Positions 17,205 through 26,594 of a stretch of DNA of 64,000 bases are shown here, piece by piece. The stretch's first letter is position 1. Each line of letters opens with the position of its first letter. A model generated the notes under the pieces. It ran no database searches. It was not told the origin of the DNA and saw only the letters and a program-made list of their open reading frames with translations. The position numbers and the translations under genes were made by a program. The stretch comes from JAFALK01 sp042701975 (GTDB lineage: Bacteria; Pseudomonadota; Gammaproteobacteria; Burkholderiales; Burkholderiaceae_C): the NCBI GenBank assembly GCA_042701975.1, contig CP170561.1:868001-932000 (forward strand), read 5' to 3'.

Positions 17205-17226
17205 AACCCGCCACAGGCGGGTTTTT
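17205..17226 (+). terminator. Rho-independent terminator after the YceI pair
   Basis: Stem aacccgcc / ggcgggtt with a 3-base loop and a T run, 22 bp after the stop codon. Confidence 0.9.
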
Positions 17227-17354
17227 CTGTTTTCGGCAGCACGGGCCATCCGCTGTCCGTGCAGTTCATCCCGCTGTCGCTACGGCGCATCGCCCGGGCC
17301 CCACAAGCCCCGGGCGGCCTGCGTACAGTGCGAGCCATCGATAAGGTGCCCGCC

Positions 17355-18731
17355 ATGAACGCCGCAGTCCCTCCCAGCCGCCCCCCACTCCAGCCCACGC
17401 CCTACCAGCGCTGGCAGGCCTTTGCCGCCAACGCCGTGCGGTATTTCCACATCTACGCCAGCTGGCTGGTCTCGATCAGCTGGAAGCGCTTTGTCCTGCT
17501 GGCCGCCGCCCTGACCATCGGCGTCAACATCGCCCAGAAGCTGCCGCCGTTCAGCTGGAAGATCTCCGATGAAGTCATCGTTGACGAACCCGCCGAACCC
17601 GCCCCGCCGCCGGCCATGCCAAAGCGCCGCGACGGCAAGCCCGTGATCTCGCTGGACAAGCCGATCCACTACGACGTGACCATCGACGAGAAGGGCATCC
17701 GCATCGCCCCGCGCGGCGCCGCCAGCGCTGCCTCGGCCGCAGCCTCTGACGCCGCTTCCGACTCCACCGGCTCCGACCTGCCCTCGATCAGCATCCAGAT
17801 CCCGCATGAAGACGCCGACAAGGCCAAGGCCGAGCTCGAAAAGGCCGCCGAGGAAGTGCGCAAGCAGTTCGAGGAGCAGGTCCAGGACGCCGCCAACGAC
17901 GCCAAGGAAGCCGCCGAGGAAATGCGCCGCAGCGCCTCCCGCCGCCCGACCGTGCACCACGAGATCATCCGCCTGGGCGATCCGCTGGACGAGCTGGCCC
18001 TGGCCTGGGTGCTGGCCTCCATCATCATCAAGGCCACCTACAAGGGCCGCATCGTGGCCGAGAAGAAGGCTGCCAAGGCCGCCGAGACGGCGGAGGCCGA
18101 GCAGCTGCGCCGCCAGGTCGTCGAAGCCCGCATGGCCGCCATGCAGGCCCAGGTCGAGCCGCACTTCCTGTTCAACACGCTGGCCTCCATCGATCACCTG
18201 ATCGAGACCGACCCGGCGCGCGCCTCGCAAATGCAGAAGAACCTGATCGCCCTGCTGCGCGCCTCCATGCCGACGATGCGCGAGGCCAACGCCACCGGCG
18301 TGCGCGATCTGGGCCGCGAGCTGGCTGTGATCCGCCCCTACCTGGAGATCCTCAAGGTGCGCATGGAAGAGCGGCTCGTCACCACCATCGACGTGCCCGA
18401 AGGCCTGCACTCCGCCGAGTTCCCGCCCATGATGATCCAAAGCCTCGTGGAAAACGCCATCAAGCACGGCCTGGAGCCCAAGGCCGAGGGCGGCAGCCTG
18501 ACCGTCAAGGCCGAGATCGTGCACGGCAAGCTCGTGGTGTGCGTGGCCGACACGGGCCTGGGCTTCGGCCGAGCCGCCACCGCCGGCACCGGCGTGGGCC
18601 TGGCCAACATCCGCGAACGCCTGAACCTGCTGTACGGCGGCAAGGCCTCGGTCACGGTGGCCGAGAACCAGCCCAGCGGCACCCGCGTCACCATCACTGT
18701 TCCGTACGTCGCCAAGGAGAACGCAGCATGA
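17355..18731 (+). CDS. LytS-type sensor histidine kinase
   Basis: A 458-residue kinase. One membrane span (about 37-60) is followed by a long charged, Ala/Glu/Lys-rich stretch (about 150-200) likely to form a coiled coil, then a second weak hydrophobic patch. The LytS-type kinase core begins at QVEPHFLFNTL with the phospho-acceptor His near 269. The ATPase domain shows LVENAIKHG near 365, DTGLGFG and GTGVGLANIRERL. The ATG at 17355 is preceded by AAGGTG; an upstream GTG at 17259 would add 32 residues. The stop overlaps the next start (ATGA), and the partner LytTR regulator is two genes downstream. Confidence 0.9.
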   Translation: MNAAVPPSRPPLQPTPYQRWQAFAANAVRYFHIYASWLVSISWKRFVLLAAALTIGVNIAQKLPPFSWKISDEVIVDEPAEPAPPPAMPKRRDGKPVISLDKPIHYDVTIDEKGIRIAPRGAASAASAAASDAASDSTGSDLPSISIQIPHEDADKAKAELEKAAEEVRKQFEEQVQDAANDAKEAAEEMRRSASRRPTVHHEIIRLGDPLDELALAWVLASIIIKATYKGRIVAEKKAAKAAETAEAEQLRRQVVEARMAAMQAQVEPHFLFNTLASIDHLIETDPARASQMQKNLIALLRASMPTMREANATGVRDLGRELAVIRPYLEILKVRMEERLVTTIDVPEGLHSAEFPPMMIQSLVENAIKHGLEPKAEGGSLTVKAEIVHGKLVVCVADTGLGFGRAATAGTGVGLANIRERLNLLYGGKASVTVAENQPSGTRVTITVPYVAKENAA

Positions 18732-19135
18732 AAACCCTGTTCCGCCTCTGCATGGGCCTCGGCATCGGCCTGGCCTTCATGATGATCATCGGCCTGACCA
18801 TCGCCTTCTTCTCGGGTCACGGCCACGGCGTGCCCTTCTCGCACGACTTCGGCATCAGCATCAACGGCGACGAAGTCGACATGGGCGACCTCTTCGGCGG
18901 CATGGTCGGCCTGACCGTGGCCGGCGCGGTGATGCTCGTGCTGTGCATCGTCCTGCCGCTCGTCTTGCTGATCGCCATCGGCCTGCCGCTGCTGATCGTC
19001 GGTGCCGTGCTGGCCGCTGTCGTGGCGGTGCTGTGCGGCGTGGGCGCCGTGCTCGGCTCGCCGGTGATACTGATCGCACTGCTGTTGATCTGGGCGATCC
19101 GGCCCAAGAAGAAGGCGGTAGCATCCGCCCCATGA
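18728..19135 (+). CDS. Small membrane protein between kinase and regulator
   Basis: A 135-residue protein I do not recognise. It has a hydrophobic N-terminal span (about 8-30), a short polar segment rich in His, Gly and Asp (HGHGVPFSHDFG, GDEVDMGDLFGG) and two or three further spans, ending in a basic tail (IRPKKKAVA). It overlaps the kinase gene by 4 bp and the regulator gene by 4 bp, so all three should be translated together. That coupling suggests a signal-input or accessory role for the two-component system. Confidence 0.8.
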   Translation: MKTLFRLCMGLGIGLAFMMIIGLTIAFFSGHGHGVPFSHDFGISINGDEVDMGDLFGGMVGLTVAGAVMLVLCIVLPLVLLIAIGLPLLIVGAVLAAVVAVLCGVGAVLGSPVILIALLLIWAIRPKKKAVASAP

Positions 19136-19965
19136 GCGATACCACTGCCCAGATCCGCGCCGTCCTTGCAGATGACGAGCGCCTGATGCGCGAACAGCTG
19201 CGCGCCCGTCTCGCCGAAGTCTGGCCCGAGCTTGAAATCGTGGCCGAGGCCAAGAACGGCATCGAGGCCGTCGAGCTGACGAAGGAGCACAAGCCCGACC
19301 TCGTCTTCCTCGACATCCGCATGCCCGGCCTGACCGGCGTGGAAGCGGCCAAGCAGATCGCGCAGCTGCCCGAAGACGACGACTGGCTCGTGCCCGAGAT
19401 CGTCTTCATCACCGCCTACGACCAGTACGCGGTCGAGGCCTTCGAGCAGGGCGTGGCCGACTACGTGCTCAAGCCCGCCGAACGCGACCGCCTGCTGGTG
19501 ACGGTGGCGCGCATCCAAAAGCGCCTCTCGCAGCGCGAGGGCGGCGAAGCGGCCGCAGCGGAAGCCCCGGCCGGCGCCGCGCCGCTGCAGCAGCTGCTGC
19601 ACAAGCTCTCCGCCCAGATGAACCCCGGCGGCGTGCCCAAATACCTCGAATGGATACAAGCCAGCGTCGGTCAGGCGATCCAGATGATCCCGGTGGACGA
19701 CGTGCTCTTCTTCATCAGCGATGAGAAGTACACCCGCGTGCAGACCGCCAAGCTCGAAGCGCTGATCCGCAAGCCCATCAAGGAACTGGTGGACGAGCTC
19801 GATCCCAAGGTCTTCTGGCAGATCCACCGCTCCACGCTCGTCAACGCCCGCGCCATCGACGGCATCACCCGCGACTTCCGCGGCCGCCAGCTGGTGGGCA
19901 TCAAGGGACTGACGGAGAAGCTCGAGGTCAGCCGGAGCTATACGCAGCTGTTCAAGGGGATGTGA
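19132..19965 (+). CDS. LytTR family response regulator
   Basis: A 277-residue regulator. The receiver domain (about 8-125) has the acidic pair in LADDE, the phosphorylation site D61 in VFLDIRMPG and the conserved Lys in VLKPAE. A linker rich in Ala and Glu precedes a C-terminal LytTR DNA-binding domain (about 185-277, with FISDEKYTRVQT and FWQIHRSTLVNARAID). It should be phosphorylated by the LytS-type kinase encoded upstream. No target site could be assigned in the window. Confidence 0.93.
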   Translation: MSDTTAQIRAVLADDERLMREQLRARLAEVWPELEIVAEAKNGIEAVELTKEHKPDLVFLDIRMPGLTGVEAAKQIAQLPEDDDWLVPEIVFITAYDQYAVEAFEQGVADYVLKPAERDRLLVTVARIQKRLSQREGGEAAAAEAPAGAAPLQQLLHKLSAQMNPGGVPKYLEWIQASVGQAIQMIPVDDVLFFISDEKYTRVQTAKLEALIRKPIKELVDELDPKVFWQIHRSTLVNARAIDGITRDFRGRQLVGIKGLTEKLEVSRSYTQLFKGM

Positions 19966-19977
19966 GGAGCCAGCGGC

Positions 19978-20841
19978 TCAGCGCGCCCCGCGCAGGTACT
20001 GCTCCAGAAAACTCATCACCTGCATCTCGTAGGCACGCGGCGCGAAGGCGTGCAGGTTCACGTGCGCCGCGCCATCCACAGGCCAGAGCGCCTTGGGCGC
20101 GTTCGCCGCCTCGAAGAGCGCCTGCGTTTCGCTCCAGCGCGTGTGCTCATCGCGGGTGCCGGCCATGACCAGCAAGGGCGAGTGCAAGGCGCGCACCGCG
20201 TCGATCGGTCGCAGATCCTGCTCGCTCACGCCACTGCGCAAGGGCAGCTGCCAGAGCAGCAGCGGCGCAAGCGCACGGCCTGCCGTGTCGCCAAGGCGCA
20301 TGGCCAGGCGGTCCTGCACGGCGTCGCGGATCGTCGGATACATCATCTCCAGCACGACGGCATCGGGTGCCGGATCGGGCCGCGACAGCACCAGCGATGC
20401 AGCGCCCAGCGAGACGCCGATCACGCCGATGCGCTCGCCGGGCAACTGCACGCGCATCCAGGCCAGCGCGGCGCGAACGCCGGCCGCTTCGTGGGCGCCG
20501 AAGGTGATGCGATCGCCGGTGCTTTCACCGTGCGAGGGCAGGTCGATCAGCAGGACCGAGTAACCATCGGCCACGAGCGGCGCCGCGCGGCCGGCCATGT
20601 CGCTGCGATCGCCGCGCACGCCGTGCAGCAGCAGCACGGCCGCCCCACCGGGACGACCGCGATGGAACCAGCCGGCCACTGCGCCACCATCCGGCAGCGC
20701 GATGCGCAGCGCCTTGGCCTGCAGCGCGGCCGGCGGCGGGCCGATCTCGCGGCGGACTGGCCGGCTCAAGAACTCGCCTGCGCCCAGCAGCAGCGCCGCG
20801 ATCGCGAGCACCAGGATCAACAGGCCGAACGTCCATTTCAT
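19978..20841 (-). CDS. Membrane-anchored alpha/beta hydrolase
   Basis: A 287-residue serine hydrolase with an N-terminal hydrophobic anchor (about 3-21). The nucleophile elbow is GVSLG with S144. The acid is probably the Asp in GTRDEHT and the His is in GAAHVNLHAF. The oxyanion region is LLHGVRGDRSDM. The fold resembles the BAAT/dienelactone-hydrolase-like group of esterases; the substrate is unknown. The start MKWTF at 20841 begins the anchor, whereas the longer frame adds an arginine-rich stretch without a ribosome site. Convergent with the LytTR regulator gene. Confidence 0.85.
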   Translation of the reverse strand: MKWTFGLLILVLAIAALLLGAGEFLSRPVRREIGPPPAALQAKALRIALPDGGAVAGWFHRGRPGGAAVLLLHGVRGDRSDMAGRAAPLVADGYSVLLIDLPSHGESTGDRITFGAHEAAGVRAALAWMRVQLPGERIGVIGVSLGAASLVLSRPDPAPDAVVLEMMYPTIRDAVQDRLAMRLGDTAGRALAPLLLWQLPLRSGVSEQDLRPIDAVRALHSPLLVMAGTRDEHTRWSETQALFEAANAPKALWPVDGAAHVNLHAFAPRAYEMQVMSFLEQYLRGAR

Positions 20842-20854
20842 CCGGTGAAGCCTA

Positions 20855-21229
20855 TCAGTCCGGTGCCTGGTAGCGCGTCTTGAGCACGGCTCTTGCGTAA
20901 CGGTCCTCAAGAACCTTCACAAAGGGTTTCTCGTTCTGTGTGGACATCAGCATCACGTAATGGCCTTCTGTGTTCCGGAGAAACCAAGTCAGACAGTAGT
21001 GCGCCGTGCCGGCGTCCCGGCCGCGCGGCGTGTCTTCAACCATGTGGACGGGGTTCGGATTCACAGATTCGAGATGCAGCTGTGTTGCCACAGGACTTTG
21101 CAGCCATTGGAGGAACTGCGCCCGCGCGACGCTGCGCTGGGCCTCAAGCTGCTGGGCATCTCTGAGATTCATCCGGCGCATGAGCCAGATGATCAGGGCC
21201 AGAAAGCAGAAGTAGAAAACAGCTGACAT
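20855..21229 (-). CDS. Hypothetical protein with one membrane span
   Basis: A 124-residue protein that I do not recognise. It has an N-terminal hydrophobic span (about 3-16), a basic patch (RRMNLRDAQQ) and a soluble domain with HYCLTWFLRNTEGHYVMLMS and EDRYARAVLKTRY. Base composition is slightly less GC-rich than in the neighbours. A GGCAGAG lies directly before the start. It ends 13 bp upstream of the hydrolase start and may be co-transcribed with it. Confidence 0.65.
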   Translation of the reverse strand: MSAVFYFCFLALIIWLMRRMNLRDAQQLEAQRSVARAQFLQWLQSPVATQLHLESVNPNPVHMVEDTPRGRDAGTAHYCLTWFLRNTEGHYVMLMSTQNEKPFVKVLEDRYARAVLKTRYQAPD

Positions 21230-21247
21230 CTCTGCCCGCGCCAGCGC

Positions 21248-21898
21248 TCAAGCCACCTCGGCAGGCCGCAGCCAGCTCGCAATGCACCACTGCGCCGTCC
21301 AATACGTCGGCAGCACCAGCATCGCCGCCAGCGGCACAGGCCCGGCGAACTTGTTCAGCGCCAGCAGGCCATCCGAGCAGAAGAACATCAGGCCGCCGAA
21401 GGCCAGCATCCAGTTCCCCGGCATGCGCTTGGCGATCACGAGCGTCTGCGCCGCCATGCTCGCCAGGCAGAGCACGTAGGCCACCACCGGCACCTGCAGC
21501 GCTGCGGGAATGCCGCTCCACAGATAAGCCAGCACACCCGCAGCGATCAGCCCGAAGCCGACGAAAGCCAGCGGCCACGCCGCGAAACGCTGCACGCGCG
21601 TGAAGGCCCACAGATAGGCCAGGTGCGCAGCCAGGAACGCGACGAGGCCGGGCACGAAGCCGCCGGGCTGCGTCAGCGCGATGTCGCCCACCAGCGAGGC
21701 GATCAGGCCGACGATCACGAAGCGGCGCAACTGCGGCTGCAGGCGACCGCGCGGCCAGGCGTAGACGATGACGAGGGTCGTGGTCAGCGCCTTGAGCACA
21801 GCGGCCAGTTCGCGCGGCCAGGCAAGGAAGTCGATGGCGAGGATCGCCAGCACAGCGCTGACCAGCGTCAGCAATGGCAGGAGGAGCTTGGTCTTCAT
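21248..21898 (-). CDS. YhhN family (lysoplasmalogenase-like) membrane protein
   Basis: A 216-residue protein with about eight membrane helices of the YhhN/TMEM86 family. Conserved features visible are the KALTTTLV segment, SLVGDIAL and FFCSDGLLALNKF with its acidic residues, as expected for the family active site. Characterised members hydrolyse the vinyl-ether bond of lysoplasmalogens; whether this bacterial copy does so is unknown. The start MKTKLL is chosen over a GTG ten codons upstream because it opens the first helix. Confidence 0.85.
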   Translation of the reverse strand: MKTKLLLPLLTLVSAVLAILAIDFLAWPRELAAVLKALTTTLVIVYAWPRGRLQPQLRRFVIVGLIASLVGDIALTQPGGFVPGLVAFLAAHLAYLWAFTRVQRFAAWPLAFVGFGLIAAGVLAYLWSGIPAALQVPVVAYVLCLASMAAQTLVIAKRMPGNWMLAFGGLMFFCSDGLLALNKFAGPVPLAAMLVLPTYWTAQWCIASWLRPAEVA

Positions 21899-21934
21899 GG
21901 CGCGGATTGTGACCACGCCCAGGCCCACAGCAAC

Positions 21935-24001
21935 CTAACGCTTCCCCTCAGCGTCAGCCTGAGCAGCTGCAGCGACGCGCGCAGCCGCCTTCGCCGCCAT
22001 CTCCTCACGCATGCGCTTGAGCTTCTCGCGCGGGTCTTCCTTGCCCGAGGCCTCGTGCAGCTTCATCTCGAGGATGAAGCGGCTGGGCACGCCCATCACC
22101 GTCTCGCGGCCCTTGCGGCGGCGGCGCAGCGTGGAGACGGCCAGCGTGCGGCGAGCGCGGGTGATGCCCACATACATGAGGCGGCGCTCTTCTTCGAGGC
22201 GATCGGCCGTCATCTCCTCGTCGTCGGCCTTGAAGGGCAGCAGGCCCTCGTTGACGCCGGCCAGGAAGACATGCGGCCACTCCAGGCCCTTGCTGGCGTG
22301 CAAGGTGGTGAGTGTCACCTCGTCCCGCTCCTCGCCGCGCTCGGCCAGCGAGAGGATGACGCTGATGGTCTGGGCCACCTGCAGCACGCTCTGGCGCTCG
22401 GTCTCGAACGTGGCGCCGCCGTCCTGCGTGATCTGGCCGCCACAGCGCTTGGAGACCCAGTCGACGAAGTCCATCACATTGCCCCAGCGCGCCTGGGCGA
22501 CCTTCTCGTTCTCTTCCTGATCGACCAGGTACTGCTCATAGCCGATGTCGGCGAGCCACTCCATGATGAAGGTGCGCGCCTCTTCGGCGCCCACCGTGTG
22601 CTCGGCGCGGTACTGCAGCTCGTTCACATAGCGGCCGAATTCGTGGAGCGAGCCGATGGCCTTCTTGGACAGCACGGTGCCCAGGCTCTCGGCAAACAGG
22701 GCCTCGAACATCGAGCAGCGCCATTGCTTGGAGAACTCGCCCAAGGCACCCAGCGTCTGGTGGCCGATGCCGCGCTTCGGGACAGTGATCGAGCGCAGGA
22801 AGGCCGGATCGTCGTCCTGGTTGACGAACAGGCGCAGCCAGGCACAGAGGTCCTTGATCTCGGTCTTGTCGAAGAAGCTCTGCCCGCCGCTGACCTTGTA
22901 GGGGATCTGCGCGCGGCGCAAGGCCTGCTCGAAGACGCGCGCCTGGTGGTTGGCGCGATAGAGGATGGCGAAGTCCGCGAAGTGCTGGGCAAAACCACCC
23001 GAGCGCAGCGCATTGATGCGGGCCACGGCGCGTTCGGCTTCGTGCTCCTCGCCGTCGCTCTCGACCAGGGCCACGGGATCGCCATCGCCGAACTCGCTCC
23101 ACAGCTTCTTCTGAAAGATCTTGGGATTGCCGGCGATGACGTTGTTGGCCGCGCGCAGGATGTTGCCGGTCGAGCGGTAGTTCTGCTCCAGCGGAATGAC
23201 CTTCAGGCGCGGATAGTCGAGCGGCAGCCGCTTGAGGTTCTCGATGGTGGCGCCGCGCCAGCCGTAGATGCTCTGGTCGTCGTCGCCCACGGCGGTGAAC
23301 ATGGCGCGCTCGCCCACCAGCTGCTTGAGCAGGTCGTACTGCACGGCATTGGTGTCCTGGTACTCGTCGACGAGCACGTAGCGCAGCAGGTCCTGCCATT
23401 TGCCGCGCGCCTCCGCGTCCGTGGAAAAGAGCTTGAGTGGCAGCGTGATCAGGTCGTCGAAGTCCACGGCCTGGTAGGCGGCCAGGCGCTCCTCATAGCG
23501 CTGCATCACAACGGCAGCCACGCGCTGGTTCTCGTCCGTGGCGGCGTGGATCGCCGTCTCTGAGGTGATGCCGGTGTTCTTCCACAGCGAGATGGTCCAC
23601 TGCCAGCCCCGCGCCTGGTTGGCATCGGTCGTGCCACCCGCATCCTTGAGCACCGAGAGCACGTCGTCGGAGTCCAGGATGGAGAACTGCTGCTTGAGGC
23701 CCAGCCGCGTGCCCTCCTCGCGCAGCACGCGCACGCCCAGGCTGTGGAAGGTCGAGATGGCCAGGTCCTTGGCCGCACGCGCGCCGATCAGGTGCTTGGC
23801 GCGCTCACGCATTTCCTGCGCCGCCTTGTTGGTGAACGTGATCGCCGCGATGTTCTTGGCGGCATAGCCTTCTTGCAGCAGGCGAGCGATCTTGGTCGTG
23901 ATCACGCGCGTCTTGCCCGAGCCGGCGCCGGCGATGACGAGGCAGGGACCGCTCAGGTGGTGAACGGCTTCGAGCTGAGCGGGATTGAGGGTATCGGCCA
24001 T
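21935..24001 (-). CDS. rep: ATP-dependent DNA helicase Rep (UvrD/Rep superfamily 1)
   Basis: A 688-residue 3'-5' DNA helicase. Walker A is GAGSGKT at 25-31, motif II is VDEYQDTN near 215, and later motifs include GDDDQSIYGWRGA, LEQNYRS, TLHASKGLEW and EERRLMYVGITRAR. The length and the opening LNPAQLEAVHHLSGPCLV fit Rep better than UvrD/PcrA, which are longer. Rep helps replication forks pass obstacles. The C-terminus is a lysine/alanine-rich tail. The ATG at 24001 starts the conserved domain; the open frame continues 122 codons upstream into the antisense of the next gene. Confidence 0.88.
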   Translation of the reverse strand: MADTLNPAQLEAVHHLSGPCLVIAGAGSGKTRVITTKIARLLQEGYAAKNIAAITFTNKAAQEMRERAKHLIGARAAKDLAISTFHSLGVRVLREEGTRLGLKQQFSILDSDDVLSVLKDAGGTTDANQARGWQWTISLWKNTGITSETAIHAATDENQRVAAVVMQRYEERLAAYQAVDFDDLITLPLKLFSTDAEARGKWQDLLRYVLVDEYQDTNAVQYDLLKQLVGERAMFTAVGDDDQSIYGWRGATIENLKRLPLDYPRLKVIPLEQNYRSTGNILRAANNVIAGNPKIFQKKLWSEFGDGDPVALVESDGEEHEAERAVARINALRSGGFAQHFADFAILYRANHQARVFEQALRRAQIPYKVSGGQSFFDKTEIKDLCAWLRLFVNQDDDPAFLRSITVPKRGIGHQTLGALGEFSKQWRCSMFEALFAESLGTVLSKKAIGSLHEFGRYVNELQYRAEHTVGAEEARTFIMEWLADIGYEQYLVDQEENEKVAQARWGNVMDFVDWVSKRCGGQITQDGGATFETERQSVLQVAQTISVILSLAERGEERDEVTLTTLHASKGLEWPHVFLAGVNEGLLPFKADDEEMTADRLEEERRLMYVGITRARRTLAVSTLRRRRKGRETVMGVPSRFILEMKLHEASGKEDPREKLKRMREEMAAKAAARVAAAAQADAEGKR

Positions 24002-24036
24002 GGACTGCGGGAAACGGCCGTGATTATCCCGCAGCA

Positions 24037-26553
24037 CTATTTGGGCTGCGGTTTCGACTCCGCGACGGCACCGGGCAGGGCCCGCAACCCGAGAGAGAAC
24101 GCCAGCAGCGCATAAAAGGCCAGCGCCACGCGCGGCACGTCGAGCAGGCTGTCGAAGGCGCCGACGCAGAGGAAGCCGATGATGGCGCCGGCCATCGCGG
24201 GCGCCAGCGGCTGCTCGCGTCCGCGGCCGAAGGTCAGGCGCACCAGCGCCAGCAACACCAGCAGGCCCAGCACCGCCACGCCAAGCAGACCCTGCTCGAA
24301 CAGCACGTGCATCAACATGCTCTTGATGTGCCAGGGCATGTGGTTGCGATCGCTGGAGGAGAACCAATGCGCGAGGCCGTTCGCGAAATTGCCGTTGTCC
24401 AGCCGCTCGCCATTCGCGTCCCTCAGGCTGACGTGATCGAAATCGATGCCCACGGCCAGCGCCTGCACGGCCAGGGAGAACACGACGAAGCGCGGCGAGG
24501 TGGCCGAACCACCCATCGGTGGCGCCGGGCCGAGGTCGACGCTGAGATCTTGCCAGGCTGGCGGAGCGCCTTCGACTTCAGGCTTGACCGCGATCGCGCG
24601 CTCCATGCAGTTGCCCGGGTAGAGCAGGTGCTTCTCGCAGACCTCGACGATGAGATTGAGCGGCTTGTCCACCCGCACGCGGGCATTGAAGCGCACGGAG
24701 CCCAGCGGCGGCGCAATGCGCTGGCTCACGCGCAGCATGGCGCCACCACCGGTCGGCTGGTGGGCGCCCGTCATGCGCAGCCAGCTGTCGTTGCCCTGCT
24801 CGTTCAGCCGGAAATCGCTGACGCGATCCTTCAGCGGACCCTCGAAGAACTCGGACGCCACATAGCGGCCCGCGCCCTTGCCCAGCATCAGCTGCGTGGG
24901 CGTGTCCAGCATGGACAGGCCCTGGCGCCAGTGCGCAAAGCGGCCGTCCAGGTCCTCGGCCGCCGTGGACATGCGGTCGCGCAGGTACACGCCGCCGCCG
25001 AGGATGCCCACCATCGCCGCCAGCACGACCAGCGCCGTGAACACCAGGCCGCGCTGGCGCCAGCCCATCGAGCCGAGGATCTTGAAAGGCCACAGCGCCG
25101 GCCACGCCAGCATCAGCACCCAGGCCAGCGCCAGCGGCGTGACGGCCAGCAGGGCGTCGTCGCGTGCGCCGATGCCGCCCCAGGAGGCGGCCACCAGCAC
25201 GGTGGAGAACAGCACCCAGTACCAGGCGGCGGACAGCACCGTGGACTGCACCGGCCGCGTCTCGCCCGGCTTGTTCAGGCGCCGCGCCAGCAGCGCGAAG
25301 ACGAAGGCGAGGCAGTAGCTGACGTAGGCCGCCTTGGGCAGATACACCGCCATCGCCGTGAACACGCCCGTGGCCAGGAAGCCCAGCAGCGCGCCCATCA
25401 CCGCGCCGACCGCGCGCTGCGCCGTGCTCGGCAGCCACTGGCTGGCCGGCATGGTGAGCAAGATCAGCATGCTGCCCAGCAGGCCCAGCAGGCCGCGATA
25501 GCCGCTGGAGCCGAACATGTGCATCGCGCCCCAGCCGAAGATCAGCATCAGCGCCAGCGCGCCCAGCTTGGCCGGCCGCGGCACGGACAGCAGCGGCTTG
25601 ATGTCCAGCACGCGCTGCTTGCTCGCACGGCGCCACTGCGCACCGCGCAGCCACAGCGTCACGACCGCGCCCACCGGCACGGCCAGGTACACGCCGCGCG
25701 AGAAGGTCGTCAGGCAGGCGTACAGCCCGAGCACGCCGATGGCCATCATCACGGCAAAGCCCAGCGGCGAGCGCTGCCGCAGCAGCGCCATCAGCACGAA
25801 GGGCATGCTCAGCGCCAGCGCGCCGTCGAAGGCCGCACCGCCGACGTGCATCTCCCAGAACAGCGCCGTGGAGCGGTAGTCGGTCGAGAAGTTGAGCAAC
25901 CCCGTGAAGGCCTGGCGTTCCCACACGGCCGCCAGCGACATGCCGATCAGCGCCACCACCAGGCCCCAGCCCAGCGCCTCGTTCTGCTCGGCGGGGCGCA
26001 CGGCGGCCGCGCGCTTCCACAAGGGCACGAGCAGCAGCGCCAGGAACCAGGCCTTGACGTTGCGCAGGCTGTTCATGGACTCCATGTAGCCCTGCCACCA
26101 ACCGAAGCGAAAACCCCCGGCATCGGCAAAGCCGCGCTCCATCGCCAGCAGCGAGGTGCCGGCGAACAGCAGCATCAGCACCATGACCGGCGCGGAGTAG
26201 TCGAGCTCCTGGCGCCAGGCCGGCAGCTTGTCGCGCGGCGGCAGGTTCAGGCCCACGGCGGCATAACCGCCTGCCGCGACGGCAAGCACCAGCAGGTCCA
26301 TTTCCTCGAAGGTGACCCAGCCGCTCCAGGGCGCGAAGCCCAGGACCGGCATCAGCGCCAGCAGGGCCGGCGTGCGGGTCCAAAAGCGCGCCGCCACCGC
26401 AGCAGCGATGAGCACACCCACCAGCGCCAGCGGCGACGCGAGCGGATAGTGCAGCGCCAGCGCACCAGCCAGCGCGGCGCATGCGAGTGCAAGGCCGAGG
26501 TACGGCCAGCGGTAGGCCGTATGAGGCGTCTGAACTTGTGAGGCTGAGGCCAT
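24037..26553 (-). CDS. WaaL/Wzy-like O-antigen ligase or polymerase with large extracytoplasmic insertion
   Basis: An 838-residue membrane protein with about 14 hydrophobic helices. A TTFSRGVYLAV motif matches the conserved helix of O-antigen ligases, and near the C-terminus NHMPWHIKSMLMHVLFEQGLLG corresponds to the usual family motif around the last helices (given here as NHMPWHIKS and HVLFEQGLLG). Between them, about residues 555-735, is a soluble, mostly beta insertion (RLNEQGNDSWLRM, VRFNARVRV, FVVFSLAVQALAVGIDFDHVSL) that resembles a carbohydrate-binding jelly-roll. Likely substrate is a lipid-linked glycan at the periplasmic face of the inner membrane. No other glycan genes adjoin it. 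The ATG at 26553 begins the first helix. Confidence 0.75.
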   Translation of the reverse strand: MASASQVQTPHTAYRWPYLGLALACAALAGALALHYPLASPLALVGVLIAAAVAARFWTRTPALLALMPVLGFAPWSGWVTFEEMDLLVLAVAAGGYAAVGLNLPPRDKLPAWRQELDYSAPVMVLMLLFAGTSLLAMERGFADAGGFRFGWWQGYMESMNSLRNVKAWFLALLLVPLWKRAAAVRPAEQNEALGWGLVVALIGMSLAAVWERQAFTGLLNFSTDYRSTALFWEMHVGGAAFDGALALSMPFVLMALLRQRSPLGFAVMMAIGVLGLYACLTTFSRGVYLAVPVGAVVTLWLRGAQWRRASKQRVLDIKPLLSVPRPAKLGALALMLIFGWGAMHMFGSSGYRGLLGLLGSMLILLTMPASQWLPSTAQRAVGAVMGALLGFLATGVFTAMAVYLPKAAYVSYCLAFVFALLARRLNKPGETRPVQSTVLSAAWYWVLFSTVLVAASWGGIGARDDALLAVTPLALAWVLMLAWPALWPFKILGSMGWRQRGLVFTALVVLAAMVGILGGGVYLRDRMSTAAEDLDGRFAHWRQGLSMLDTPTQLMLGKGAGRYVASEFFEGPLKDRVSDFRLNEQGNDSWLRMTGAHQPTGGGAMLRVSQRIAPPLGSVRFNARVRVDKPLNLIVEVCEKHLLYPGNCMERAIAVKPEVEGAPPAWQDLSVDLGPAPPMGGSATSPRFVVFSLAVQALAVGIDFDHVSLRDANGERLDNGNFANGLAHWFSSSDRNHMPWHIKSMLMHVLFEQGLLGVAVLGLLVLLALVRLTFGRGREQPLAPAMAGAIIGFLCVGAFDSLLDVPRVALAFYALLAFSLGLRALPGAVAESKPQPK

Positions 26554-26594
26554 GGCCGCCGGATGATACGGGTGGCATGCCCTATGCTGAAGGC

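Noticed and set aside
24307..26541. Long plus-strand open frame opposite the WaaL-like gene
   Set aside because: Composition of His, Gln, Arg and Ala with no pattern of helices; antisense of a clear multi-helix membrane protein.
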